Part shown: one piece after another, positions 11,631 through 23,159 of the stretch
Layout: each line of letters opens with the position of its first letter
How positions within the stretch are numbered: the first letter of the stretch is position 1
Origin: Paramacrobiotus metropolitanus
Taxonomy: Eukaryota; Tardigrada; Eutardigrada; Parachela; Macrobiotidae
NCBI RefSeq assembly: GCF_019649055.1
Contig: NW_026570294.1
Coordinates: forward strand, 496,001 to 560,000
Reading direction: 5' to 3'
DNA: 64,000 bases
Notes under the pieces: model-generated
What the model was told of the DNA's origin: nothing
Databases searched by the model: none
Seen by the model: the letters and a program-made list of their open reading frames with translations, nothing else
Translations under genes and position numbers: made by a program

Positions 11631-12809
11631 TTAGGCATCTTTGTAGGTGCCTCGCTTATATGCCCACCGACTGTCTGGATTCGGGGAGGTAACTATATCC
11701 CGAATGACAAAGTATTCCCCATCGGGTGGGACTTCCTGGTGTAACAGCCACCCATTCTCTATCAGCAGCTCCGTAAGGACCAGCCGCCCGGCGGAGTCAA
11801 AGGTGGCAGTGTTGCCCAGGCCCTCTTTCAGGGACAGGCGATCGTCCGAACCTTCGCTGTCGCGGAACACGAGGTAATTAAATCCGTCTGATTCCTCCTC
11901 CTGAATCACCCAGCGTCCGATTCGGATTTTCTTCACTTCAAGTGAATCTGCCAAATCAATCTCGTGACGATGGTTGTCAGTTATTATGCGGGTGGTGATT
12001 ATTAAAATTATGTTTGTTAATGTATTTTCAGCTGAATTAACAATGTAAGACAAAAAGTACCGAATGATACTGTATAACGTTTGCAGCACTTACTGGCTTT
12101 AATGTCTTTGGGAAAGGATGGCGCCGGCGCTGGTGCCGGGGCCGGCGCGGGAGCCGGTGTCGCTGGGCTGGGTTGCGGTTGTCGACACACTAACTCGTAG
12201 CATTCTGTGTATTTCGAACTGGACCCATCCTTCGTGTAGTAGCTGTCGCGGTATCCTCTGTACGACTCATATCCGTCATAATATCTGTTCATAACAGCAG
12301 TCTCGTATAATTCGTGCTCGGATAAATTACTGCCGTGTTACTACCGTAGCGATCTTCATGTTTTTCGTTTACTATAAGCAAAATTATTGTTTACTGGTGT
12401 TAAGAATGAACGCAGTGCAATTTTTGCAATAAGTTTATTCTGGCGCAATCTGTGCATTCGCAGTAATAACGTGCAGATTTATAGGTTTATAGTACAGTCA
12501 GTACTGCAATTTGCGAGTAGTACATTCATTAAATTTACATTAATTACACTACAGTGCGTGCTGTAACAATTCATATATTGAAGTGATCGAACCGCGCGCC
12601 ATAAAACCTGTTTATTAATTTAACTAATCTGGTCGCAAACTCGTGGGTTACCTTGGTCGATATGGATTGTACGTTTCGTCGCGATAGCTACCCTTCGAGG
12701 TGTAACGGTCACTCCCAGCGGTAAGAGCAGGTCGGGCTGTTATTTCCGCAAGGAAGACAAACTGCAAAAATAAAAAAAACAATTGAGCTAAAGCTGATAG
12801 ACAAAACAT
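11631..12809 (-). CDS. Putative secreted protein: signal peptide, Pro-Ala linker, beta-type modules (two-module form)
   Basis: Three exons with consistent phases: 12652-12809, 12094-12284 and 11631-11947, giving 221 residues. The ATG at 12809 is followed by a strongly hydrophobic stretch (LSALAQLFFLFLQFVFLA), a good signal peptide, although the T-rich CAG before 12761 could instead be an acceptor for an unseen first exon. Next come a Tyr-rich segment, a conserved ECYELVC pair of cysteines and an (AP)n linker. The C-terminal half has modules built on W-(V/L)-I/H, YLVFRD, a GN motif and an acidic turn. I do not recognise the domain. The pattern resembles repeated beta-strand proteins, and extracellular location is inferred. 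Its closest relative is the gene at 14.6-16.5 kb, which has one more module. Confidence 0.62.
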
Positions 12810-12834
12810 GTGACCCTGGTATGTAACATAAGTA

Positions 12835-13771
12835 CAGCGTGGTAGCGCCAAGTTGAAGACAGCGCATATTTAATTCGCCCCCTCACTTCCCTGTACTTGT
12901 TAGTTCTGCTCAATTATTATGGATAAAACTATGGTTCACGGTTCACCTATTTGAAAAAAAATTTTTGCTGTCTTTTGTATAGATCTCATATTATTTATAT
13001 TTCAATTTCATTTCCGGTGAGTTTTCGACTGACCAGCGTTTTCAGGATATTTTGGCTTGAAACTTTTTAACGGTCTTCGTACTTTTCAGTGTTTGTTTTT
13101 TTTCTCATGTACTTTTGTCGCCTATTTCAAGAAAAAAATAAGGTGGTTGGCTTTCCTTATCTTCCACAGGAAAGAGGAATGTTTTAAAATATGCTGTTTT
13201 CAAAAACCGACCGGGATTTTTTAGGTCGCCGTGGTAAATTCCATGTACACTTGTAAGGCATTACTCGGCTTCTCCCGGCTCATTTTCGCACAGACACAAC
13301 TGTTAGGTGTTCTAGTTTTGTGTCTGCTTAGGGGGTAGTCGCTATTAGCTACACTTGTCCAACAAAATCTGGAACCTAGTGTGTCATCCAGGAATCTTCC
13401 CTTTGGGAGACCCTGCAGAATCGGAAACCAATCCGAATTTTGAACAATTTTGTTTTGTTCGTTTGCACAAATATCAGCCTTTACGGTGATATAAAGTACG
13501 AAAGAGACCCAGACGATCTGGATTTTTTTCGTAATTTTTTTGTTGATCCTCCCCCTTTGCATTTTACGAAGTGGTCACTGGTCAAATTCCAGTGACCACT
13601 TCCGAAAAAAATCCGAAAATTCCAAAAAGAGTTTATATACCAAAACAGAGTTTTTTTCCAGTTCTCCAAACATAGCGTTACTAGTTTTAGCAATAAGAGA
13701 GTTAAAAGTACCAAACTCTGAAATTTTAATAATTGGCAACCAACTGTCTTCAACTTGGCGCTACCACGCTG
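12835..13771. mobile_element. Putative TA-flanked inverted-repeat element (Tc1/mariner-like, non-autonomous)
   Basis: Positions 12832-12862 and 13744-13774 are perfect inverted copies of 31 bp. Excluding the outer GTA/TAC, the termini begin CAGCGTGG and are flanked by TA, the target site used by Tc1/mariner elements. The interior (about 880 bp) has no transposase frame. The left end lies directly upstream of the first exon of the secreted-protein gene at 12809, so its insertion may have replaced that gene's original upstream region. Confidence 0.5.
13568..13602. repeat. Perfect 14-bp stem hairpin
   Basis: 13568-13581 and 13589-13602 are exact inverted complements separated by a 7-base loop. 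It lies inside the putative TA-flanked element. It could be a sub-terminal or internal fold of that element; no gene function is implied. Confidence 0.6.
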
Positions 13772-13774
13772 TAC

Positions 13775-14651
13775 TCGTCGACTTACGATCACACAAGCTA
13801 TCGTGTACGCAGCTACGCACGAAGATTGGCAGGACATTGTTAAATTATAATATCGACAGCGAAGGTTTAGGTGTTTGCTGGGTGTGGCGCAACCAAAGGT
13901 ATGGAGAAAAGGAACGGTAAAAAATAAACAAACGATTGATGCCGGTGCTGCTCGTTATAATGTTATGCTAAGGAAAAGTCTGGAAGACTAACGAACTGTG
14001 CACCGAGCGTTAAATTGCAAGCTATACGTCGTGGTAACGAAGTGATGAAATTCACCGAAGTTGTTGTATAAGTACATCCTGCCACAAATTTACGAAAGTT
14101 GAATAAGTACTCGTAGTTATATAACTGAAAAAAACAGAGGCCGTTTGGATTTACCAGTGTCTCTCCAAAACCATATGTTTTGCTTCCCTTACATATCACG
14201 GAATCTGTGACAGTGCACGCATTCACTACCAGTGGCAAACTACAACAGATCGCGGCAGGGGCACAATTCACGGAATGAACTGTAATTTCGCTGCTATCTG
14301 TTAGCGTTTTGCACGCATTTCGGCAAGTTTACTGGAGTATTCTCAAGCAAGAATTTAAGCATTACATAACTAATTTTTTTGATGAGAAAAATAGTAATCA
14401 ACAGTTTAAGTGCGCGCTGTCTAAGGCGGAAGTTTAGTGCTGATAGAACATGCAATAAGATGAATTATTCTCTCGTTAAAATGCGCACATTTGATTGAAA
14501 GCATAGTTTATTCGATAACAGAATTAATATGATTACATTATGTATGATCTATTAATTTACACGAGAAAATAACTGAAAACGGCAATAAAAAAGCACCCAG
14601 CACTCTGTCAGCTATTATAACGACACAAACGAAACCAGCAGCTTTAGACAA
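13775..14651. other. Intergenic sequence between the two secreted-protein genes
   Basis: One minus-strand frame at 13963-14271 begins with a signal-like, Cys-rich segment (MNCAPAAICC). It has no homology I recognise and no splice partner, so I do not call it a gene. The rest is featureless. Confidence 0.35.
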
Positions 14652-16522
14652 TCATGCGTCTTTTGACGTTCCTCTCTGGTACGCCCAGCGACTATCCGGC
14701 GTGGGACTGGTAATCGTGTCCCGAATGACAAAGTACTGAGTACCTCCGGGTGATGGATAGGTTTCCTGGTGCAGCGACCAGCCGTCGTGAATGACGAGCT
14801 CGTCCGCTTCGACTTGTCCGTTGGGATTGACGTACACCGGGTTGCCGGTGCCCTTCTGAATGGCGAACCGCTTAACGCCCCCGCTGGCTTGATCCAGGAC
14901 CACCAGATAGTTGCCATCCTGGTAGATCACCCAGTTGTCATCGCCGACCGCCAGCGCACTGACGTGCAGTTTCCCGTTGACGTCCAGCGTGGCGGAATTG
15001 CCCATGCCTTCTTTCAGGGCGAAACGGTCATCGTCGCCAGTGGAGTCGCGAAAGACGAGATAGTGCTCGTCTTCGAACAGTTCATCGCGGATAATCCATT
15101 GGCCGATGTGGATCTCTTTGGTCTTCAGTACTTCTAAAATAAAGTAAATTGTTGTGCATTAGTATTTGCATTTAACGGATAAATTACGAACTGACGTGGA
15201 AAATTATTGTTCACGCACTTTCAGTTCTGTCCTTATAATTCGTCGTACATTCGTCGTTTAATTTTAATAGCAGCTCATGCAAATTGTTTGGCTACGGAAC
15301 GCAAAGAATGCGCGGAGTGAATCTTCCAGATGATGTATACGAAATTGCGAATTAAGCATCATATAGCAATTTTTTAAGGTTCTCTACTCGGTAGCCTACG
15401 CTTGTGAACCACTTTTCTTACAAATTGCTTTACGAGTACTATACATCTGTAGGGTTTACTGTAAAGGTTAGTACTTTTTTAAGTGTTGTTAACGGTGTCA
15501 TACTTGTTTTAATTTCCTTGTAGTCCCATTTTGAAGAGGGAGCTGGCGCAGGCGCCGGTGCTGGTGCGGGCGCTGGTGTAGGCGCCGGGGCTTCCGTTGT
15601 GGTGGGCAGGGGTTGGTTGCACAGCATTTCGTAGCATTCTTCGATGGTTGCACCGTTGCCGTGGTGCCGGCGATGACCACAGTTCCCTCCACGTATGTAA
15701 TCGAGATAGGCGGCCAGTACTGTTTTGTCATCAAAAATACTACTGATGGCGCTGGTGGTTTCCGGTTTTCTGGTGAAATACATAAAAATGCGTTAGCTTT
15801 TCTTTACTAGACAAGATTGCAAACGTGTCAGCTGCGAAAAATATTCAGACGTTAGTTGGTAATTGAATTAGCTCGAAAGAATCTTTTTACAAATAATTGA
15901 ATTAGCTCTCTTTATTGCTCTGCAAAAGCCATTTTACTACGTTATCCCCACAAATTGCCAATGATGCACATACGTAGCTGCTCATGCCAGTTACATGTAT
16001 AGTAATACTACCACAAAAAAAAAACACCAGTGCATGCATACCAGGCTTCAGAATATGCGCTAAAAAATGGACATTTATGAGAAAACTAAAATTTACATTG
16101 TAACCTTGAATATCACGGTAAGTCCGTTAACATGTCGCTCTGCTTTGCACCTTAACTGGTAAAGGTACCGCAGTTAATTTTACATATTGACACTAAAATT
16201 ACTTTGCAACTCACTTTGAGCGGTGCGAGTAAATCGGCTTTTTCTTGAATCCGCGCTTTTCCACTATCTTACCTGTCCCGGATGTTGGTACTCTGGGAAT
16301 ATGATGTTATAAAGGTTATCGGCATACGGATCGTAGCATTAATACTTTTATTCTCAGAAACCGGCAAAATAGCGCAGTTCGGTAGTATTTGCGCGGCACT
16401 TACACCTCTATAGTGCGGGTAGCGTTTGAAATGTTCGTGTCATTGCGATGCAGTGCATAGTTACCGTCGCTTCCGGCTGCGGATTGAGATGCGGCTATGA
16501 GTCCAGCAAGGAACGAAAATGA
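14652..16522 (-). CDS. Putative secreted protein: Pro-Ala linker and beta-type modules (three-module form), 5' end not found
   Basis: Three exons fit in phase: 16404-16522, 15504-15769 and 14652-15133, giving 288 residues without the starting Met. The first listed exon follows a GTTGCAG acceptor and encodes the end of a signal peptide (SFSFLAGLIAASQSAAG) and three N-glycosylation sequons (NDT, NIS, NAT). The second encodes the conserved EECYEMLC cysteine pair and a long (AP)n linker. The third holds three modules of the type W-x-I-x-x-(D/E)-x(n)-YLV-x-(R/L)D followed by GN-x(4)-N-x-G, ending in the same WAY-RGT-KDA tail as its neighbour. The initiator exon must lie upstream, probably within 16.55-16.7 kb, but I could not fix it. 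Function is unknown; likely secreted. Confidence 0.62.
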
Positions 16523-18090
16523 CTGCAACAGTGACCTGGGCCCGTAAGTATTTATTCCGATCAGTAGTAAGCATTTTTAAAACTGACAGTTCAAGAAAAA
16601 TACAAATAACACTTACGGTATATAACGGGAATTCGTTATAATATTTGGATATCAACATTTTTTCGGATATTAATGCAGTGTGGTTAGAAATAATTAGTTA
16701 TACAATATTTCGAACCTGCTGTAACATGCACGATGTGTCACATAACGCACTTCTGTGTGCCTTTTCTTCTTCAAGTGCGTACAGGAGCGTCAGGTCGTAC
16801 AATATTAAATAACCATGAAGAATGCATGTAATACATTAAGTAATTTTATTATGCGGTTGGTTTCTTGCAAGGACTTCGTACCTTTTACAAAACACGGATT
16901 ATGGTCGTAAAAATTAGCCTAGTGTAACGGGCGCAGCAAATGAAGAACAATTATGTAAAACGTTTAATTTCAGACAAAACATTATGTTTTACAACGTTTA
17001 AAGCGAATGCTGCGGAGCTTTTCGTTGTAGTACATCTGATAGTATACTGCAAACCCACAATACTTGCTTATTGCAGTATTACTCTGTATGTGCTGCAATT
17101 TTAAAAAAATACCGTTTCGCCAATAAATTTATGAGCCAGTAACCACATATTAAAGCGATTATGAATCAGAAACACTATCGTTAAAATGCGAATTATTGAT
17201 ATTGTCGACTTTGTAGTTATTATTTTGTCGGCTCGCGTTACCCGTACCATAAGCATATGCCATCCATCATCTTACTATCATCAGAACGGCGGTGTAATAC
17301 AGCTTTACGACGTTGTTTAGTTGTTTTAAATTACAGTTATGTGTGATGCAAGCATTATGATTCGCAATCTTCTACAGCTTACAAGTGTTAAATCTGCAAG
17401 AATTAAGTTTATATCGCTATGTTCAATACACCGTTCGGTGATACACGCACGTGTAAAGTATGTATATGTTTAGGGATAATAAAGCATCTGCAATCTGCAG
17501 GGTGCAGTAAAACTTGCATGGCGTGCCGGACACCATGCTACTGCTGCTATACTCACAAGCTTCAGGAACTGCACTTCCGTGGCGCTTGCATGAAATGTCA
17601 AATTATCAATTTTTCTCAATGACCTACATCCCGGTTTCTACTCGAAGCTATAAATATATAGATATAATATTGTACGAGCGTGCTGTGTATGTATAAAACC
17701 TTTCTAACGCTCATTACCCAAAGAAGCATTTTTGTTCAGCCTCCATATTAAAATGACTTACGTAGAATTTGCAGATTATAGTATCACAGTTTGCAGTTTA
17801 CAGTAAATATGGTTAACTAATTTTTAACATCACATTAAGTTGCGTCTCATTTATTCACTCGGAATCATGATCACATGGATGCGAACGTTGCGACTTGGAT
17901 GCCACACGCATATAATATGATAAAGTATACTCCCTCATATATTTGGGTGACTGAAATATAATCACTGGATTTGAAGAATTCAGTATTATTCAAATACGGA
18001 AAAGATCGCGCAGTGTATTCGGGATTTTCTGCCGCGGATTCTCGTATATCTACTTTTGTGGTGATACTCGTAAGTTGAACCATCGCTACT
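16523..18090. other. Upstream part of the first tandem duplication unit
   Basis: No supported exon. From about 16740 this sequence is matched segment by segment by 19510-20820, with substitutions and small indels. It is the upstream region of the first TMEM151-like copy, and it may include its promoter. Confidence 0.5.
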
Positions 18091-19513
18091 ATGCCATCAT
18101 TTGCTCCAACACCGGGACCCGTCACCCAGCCGACAGCCCGACGCGCCACCATATGGCGGATGACAAGGAGAGGATACCATTACAAGCGCAAAAGGAACCT
18201 GTCATAACACAGCCGTCGACAGCAACTCCCGATGTTGTCTTGCAGATCGACCCACCGGCCTGCTGCTCCAGGTGACAGCAATCCCGCGGACCAAAGGAAG
18301 TGCTGCGTCTGCCGCTTGGTTATCATATACTTCTTGGCTGTGGGCATTGAACTCTGTGCATGGGACGCCGAGTATCGCCGGTATCGCGGGAGCGACGAGT
18401 TCAAATCGGATGAAACGACTCCGGCCCTCGATAAGGCGGCCTCGGATCGGGCGATTGTCGGTGGGATTTTGCTAGGAATTGGTATATTCTGCTACAGATA
18501 TATTATTGATGCGATGGCAACCAACTTTGCAAGAATTGTTTGCGATTTCAACCGTTTGGAGGAACACTTGAAAAACGTTAAAAACGGTAGGGCATAACAC
18601 ATCAAAGCAGAGAAATTCAAGAGAAGCTATACTCTGCATGCGTACGCTAATAGAGTGTTGCAATACAACTGCGACAAATAAGAGATGCGTTTGTGTTGTT
18701 TAAAACGTTGTTCTAAACTTTGCTTGTGAAGCGTTTTAAAGTTTTCTAAGAAAGCCCTTTGGTTTTTCAACTATAAGATTTTTGTACAATTCTAGATATT
18801 CGAAGCTACCAAAGACACTATTAGATGTTTGAGCTTTGCCTAATGTTTTGTTGTCCATGAGACCGCACGAACAAATCTCACTCCCCTCCATTTTTTCATT
18901 TATTATAAAGGGCAGATAAGTACTGTGCATACGACCGCCGACGATGCTGCGAATTGCGCTTTCTAGATGTTGCCCATAATGTTTTACTGTAGGCAAGCCA
19001 AAACTGACGTGGCACATAACGTGCTTCCATCGCGATATCGAAACCCGTGTTATCAACGACCCGGAAGCCGGTCCACGAACCGAAACCCGGAACGACGTTA
19101 TCACGACCTGGAGTGGCACCCACGAATTCCAGTTCTCGTCCTGGTCGGACGAAACGACCGACCAAACCGACCAACTTCGCGGTATCAACCAGATCCGGTT
19201 CCAGAAGATCTTTGTCTTGGCGGATGCGGCGACTCGGGAGGCCTACAATGCCCAGAAACAGGCATTTATCGACTCCAACAAGGATCGTGATGCGGAGTAC
19301 ACTATCCAGGATATCTTTGAAGCTGAGGGCTATCTTTTTAAATTGAGAGTGCGGACATCCCGTGGAGGATTCTGGTGCTGCACGTATCTATTCCTGGTAG
19401 TCTCATTTCTCTTGTATTCCTGGTTGCGCTGCTGGTCAGAATGCTGGGATCCCGTAGAGTTCACTCATGTTAAAAAATTATCAGTGCGGGATTTACTGTG
19501 TGGTACTCGCTAA
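18091..19513 (+). pseudogene. TMEM151-like copy A, disrupted
   Basis: Exon 1 (18091-18586) and exon 2 (18993-19513) match copy B closely. Relative to B, exon 1 has about 7 extra bases soon after the start, a loss of about 20 bases that removes the PPSY region, and 4 extra bases (a CTGC-type slip) near 18260. Frame is lost between them and restored only for the membrane segments (from about 18260). Reading from the conserved ATG gives a stop after about 38 codons. Exon 2 is open, with KPKLTWHITCFHRD and the final membrane segment intact, but the usual stop after KKLSV is changed, adding eight residues. Either a pseudogene or a shortened protein from an internal start at 18232-18272. Confidence 0.7.
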
Positions 19514-20823
19514 CGCACTTCTGTATGCATTTGCCTTCTCGTACTGCGCACAGCAGTGATACAGAGCGTAAAAAATTGAGTAACACTGAAAGGTGCATGC
19601 ATTTACATTTAATACATTAAGTAATTTTATTATGCCATGTTTTCTTGCAAGGACTTTGTACCTTTTTAAAAAAACATGGGTTATGCTCTCAGCCTAATAT
19701 AACTGGTACAGCAAATAAAGAACAATAATTATGTAAAATATTCCCATATAAAAAAATATGTTTTACACTGTTTAAATTGTGTGCTGCGGAGATTTTCTTT
19801 TCGGTGCACCAGATATAATTATAGTGTATGGCACACTCAACTTACTTGTATCGGCGCACTATGTGATTTATGATCAGTTTTTGAAAATATCGTGTAGACT
19901 AAAATTATGAGCCAATAATCATACAATTGCGAACCAGAACTTCGTCAAATGCATATTAATGATTTTGTAGTTACTATTTTAATGGTTTGCGTTACCGTAC
20001 CTCCTACAATACCGGTATATTATCTCATCCTCATCACGGCGGTATAATACGCAACTTTAGTTGTTTTAAAATACAGTGACGTGTGATGAAAGCGTTACGG
20101 TTCGTTTATCGTAAATAATGTTATATATGTAGCTTACAAGTGTTCAATTTGAAAGAAATACTTTTTACATCACTATGTACAATATACCGTGCGGCATATA
20201 CAAATAATATGTAGTTTACAGTACGTGCGCATCTACGGATCCTACAATATTTCCATTCTGCAGGGTACAGTGAAAGGAGCATGGCTTGCTATACACGCTA
20301 TTACTCGCGTTAATGTGCTCACAAGTCAGGAAGCGCACTTCCGTCGAGCTTGCACGATACGTCAAATTATCGATTTTTTTCAGTGCCGACGTCATGTGAC
20401 CTACATCCCGGTTTCACTACTCGAAGCTATGAAAGTACTTCTGTAGATATAACGCTCATTATCCAAAAGAAGCGTTTTTGTTCAGTGTCCATATTAAAAT
20501 GACTTACGCAAATTTTGCGAATAATGATATTACTGTCTGCAATTTACTGTGATTACATATCTTCAACCATCACAGAAAGTCTCATTCCCGGAATCATAAT
20601 CCGATTCATGCAAACTTTGCGATTTTTATGCCAACTGCCAAGCGCATATGCAGAATATATATTATACGTATATTCAGGATGACTAAAATATAACCAATAA
20701 ATTTGAAGAATTCATATTATTTATATACGGAAAAGATTGCGTAGTATATTCGGGATTTTTTTGGTGCCATGTGTTTCGCATATCCATTTTGGGGTGGCAC
20801 TCGTAAGTTGAATCATCGCCACT
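19514..20823. other. Upstream part of the second tandem duplication unit
   Basis: No exon is supported. The sequence is the counterpart of 16740-18090 and leads into TMEM151-like copy B. Confidence 0.5.
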
Positions 20824-22244
20824 ATGCCATCGTATGCTGCAACACCCGGACCCAGTCGACAGCCCGACGCTCCACCATCATACGGAGATGTGATGCGACC
20901 GGTGGATGATAAGGAGAAGATACCACTACAAGCGCACCAAGGACCTCTCGCAACACAGCCGTCGACGGCATCTCCCGATGTTGTCTTGCAGATCGACCCT
21001 CCGGCTGCTCCGGGCGACAGCAATCTCGATGACCTTGATCCTCGTGGCGGCTTTCGTGGTATTATCGTATTATTAATCGTTATTGGCATCGGGTTATGTG
21101 CATGGGATGTCGAGTATCGCCGGTATCGCCGGAGCGGGGAGTTCATACCGGACAAAACGACTCTGGGCCGTGATAAGGCGGCCTCCGATCGGACGATCAC
21201 CGGTGGGATCATGCTAGGAATCGGTATACTCTGCTATCTTATTGATGCTCTGACGACAGACTTTGCAAGAATTATGTGCTACGATTACGACGACTGTTTG
21301 GACGAGCATTTGGAAAATGTTAAAAACGGTACGGCACAGCTCAAAAAAGACCAATTCAAGAAAACTTGCAGCTAGCTATACACTGCATGTATACGCTGAC
21401 AGAGTGCTGCAGTAAAATTGCGCTAAACAAGAGCTTCAGTAGTATTTCGATTAATGGGTTGTTTAAGACATATTTCCCTAAACCTTGCTTGTAAAGCGTT
21501 TCTAAGATCTCTTTGGTTTTTTTTACTATAGCATTATTGTACAGTTCTAGATATGCGAAGCAACACCAAAGATATTTAGATGCTTAAGCTTTGCCAAATG
21601 TTTCGCTGTCCATGGGACCACCAGGACAAATTTACTCCCCCCATTTTTGTACTTATTATAAAGGGCAGATACAAATACAGTACGTACGACCGGTAACGAT
21701 GCTGCAAATCGCGCTTTCTAAATGTTGCCCATACTGCTTTACTGTAGGCAAGCCAAAACTGACGTGGCACATAACGTGCTTCCATCGCGATATCGAAACC
21801 CGTGTTATCAACGACCCGGAAGCCGGTCCACGAACCGAAACCCGGAGCGACGTCATCACGACCTGGAGTGGCACCCAGGAATTCCAGTTCTCGTCCTGGT
21901 CGGACGAGACTACCGACCAAACCGACCACCTTAGCGGCTTCAGCCGTATCCGTTTCCAGAAGACCTTCGTCTTAGCGGATGTGGCGACCCAGAAGGCCTA
22001 CAGTGCTCAGAAACAGGCATTTATTGATGCTAACCGGCATCGCGACACGGAGTTCACCATCCAGGATATCTTTGAGATAGAGGGATATCGGTGCAAATTG
22101 ACCGTGCTGACATCGCGCAGCGGTTTGTGGTGCTGCGGCTATCTGTTCTTGGTAGTATCGTTTCTCTTGTACCCGTGGCTATGCTGCTGGGCGGACTGCT
22201 GGGATCCCGTTGAGTTCACTCATGTTAAAAAATTATCAGTGTAG
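20824..22244 (+). CDS. TMEM151-like multi-pass membrane protein, copy B (intact)
   Basis: Two exons, 20824-21328 and 21748-22244, join in phase 1 and give 333 residues. The N-terminus has a PPSY motif (PY motif, typical ligand of WW domains) near residue 18. Membrane segment 1 (GIIVLLIVIGIGLCAW) is near 77-93 and segment 2 (GIMLGIGILCYLIDAL) near 128-145. Exon 2 starts LTWHITCFHR and contains EFQFSSWSDET, RIRFQKTFVLAD and a YSAQKQAF block, then a Cys-flanked membrane segment and the tail FTHVKKLSV. The order and spacing match vertebrate TMEM151 proteins (W-K-x-x-YHY, FDY-C, RLRFTKCFSFA, final V-EKL). TMEM151 is a poorly understood family; human TMEM151A is linked to a movement disorder. Assignment is by memory of that pattern. 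Confidence 0.68.
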
Positions 22245-23159
22245 GATATATGTTTACTGTGTGGTACTTGCTAACGTCGTCTTTTCTGTCTGGCAAGCTC
22301 GGCTCTACTGTTTTTTACTGCTTGTTTTTGTATTTTGTAAATGTAAATATATATATTCCAAAATATTTTTGACGAATTATTTGTATGCAAGCGCAAATTT
22401 GTTTTAAATTACAGCCGGCACGGCTGCTGCAGCATACCGGGAAGAATAGCAAACAATGGCAACGACAAAAAAATCAAAAAAGGTCAAGGAGATTCACCGT
22501 TTTGCCGCTTTGTCTGCTCATGAAAGTGTAGTAAAACTGTGGATGTAATAAGTTGTCCTAGTATTCATACTGCATAACTTTGATATCGTTCTACAAAAGT
22601 TTGAAAACAAAGCAGAAATACGTTTACTCGCACCGATTTTTGGGATGTGACTTTCTGAAGCGCACATAACGTTTGCAAGAATGCGAGTACGTACCCATAA
22701 TCCAAATTGGCAAGTGCAGTAGTTAATCAACTTAATTAGCGATAGCCGAAGCGTGTCGTTTGGTTTCAGCATTGTCTTATTTTAATAAAATGAACTGCAG
22801 ACAACAAATAAGTAGTACTCGATTCCCATACGAGCATACAATGAAACTACCGTGACACTGATGTTTCTCTTGTAGCTCGTATACAGCACATTTAGCTTAC
22901 TCGTATCGTATCGCGATACTATGTTCTTCGATTTTAACGCATACCGAGTCATCTGAATTTAGGAGCCAATGGATGATTATCCACTGAAGCATTTTCGAAA
23001 CAGAAACACCAGCGTTAAAATACAAATTAATAATACTGTAGTTGCGTACTATTTTGGCGGTTTGCGCTACTTATACCGTTTACACACCGAGCCGGCAGCG
23101 CCGGTATACTGTACATATCGTATCATTTTTTTTAGGTCCTTTCTTTAATCATTCACAAA
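22245..23159. other. Flank of copy B with a partial third duplication unit
   Basis: 22640-22770 holds one copy of a dispersed block also found at 33.3, 46.0 and 53.6 kb. 22860-23110 resembles the upstream part of the duplication units (compare 19830-20040). It ends where the non-LTR retroelement begins, as if that insertion cut the third unit. No exon is present. Confidence 0.5.

Larger units (their letters stand above)
16740..22260 (+). repeat. Tandem segmental duplication, two units of about 2.75 kb
   Basis: Unit 1 is about 16740-19510 and unit 2 about 19511-22260. Shared landmarks occur in the same order: AACGCACTTCTGT near 16745 and 19512, TTAAGTAATTTTATTATG near 16842 and 19617, CGTCAAATTATCGATT-like sequence near 17596 and 20360, then both exons of a TMEM151-like gene. 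Coding parts are clearly closer than flanking parts. A third partial upstream unit is at about 22860-23110. Confidence 0.75.

Noticed and set aside
13963-14271. Possible small secreted Cys-rich peptide on the minus strand
   Set aside because: The signal-like start is suggestive, but the remainder has no structure, no splice signals fit and no second copy exists.
18736-19188. Minus-strand ORF of 150 codons
   Set aside because: It covers the antisense of TMEM151-like copy A exon 2, and the same shadow appears at copies B and C.
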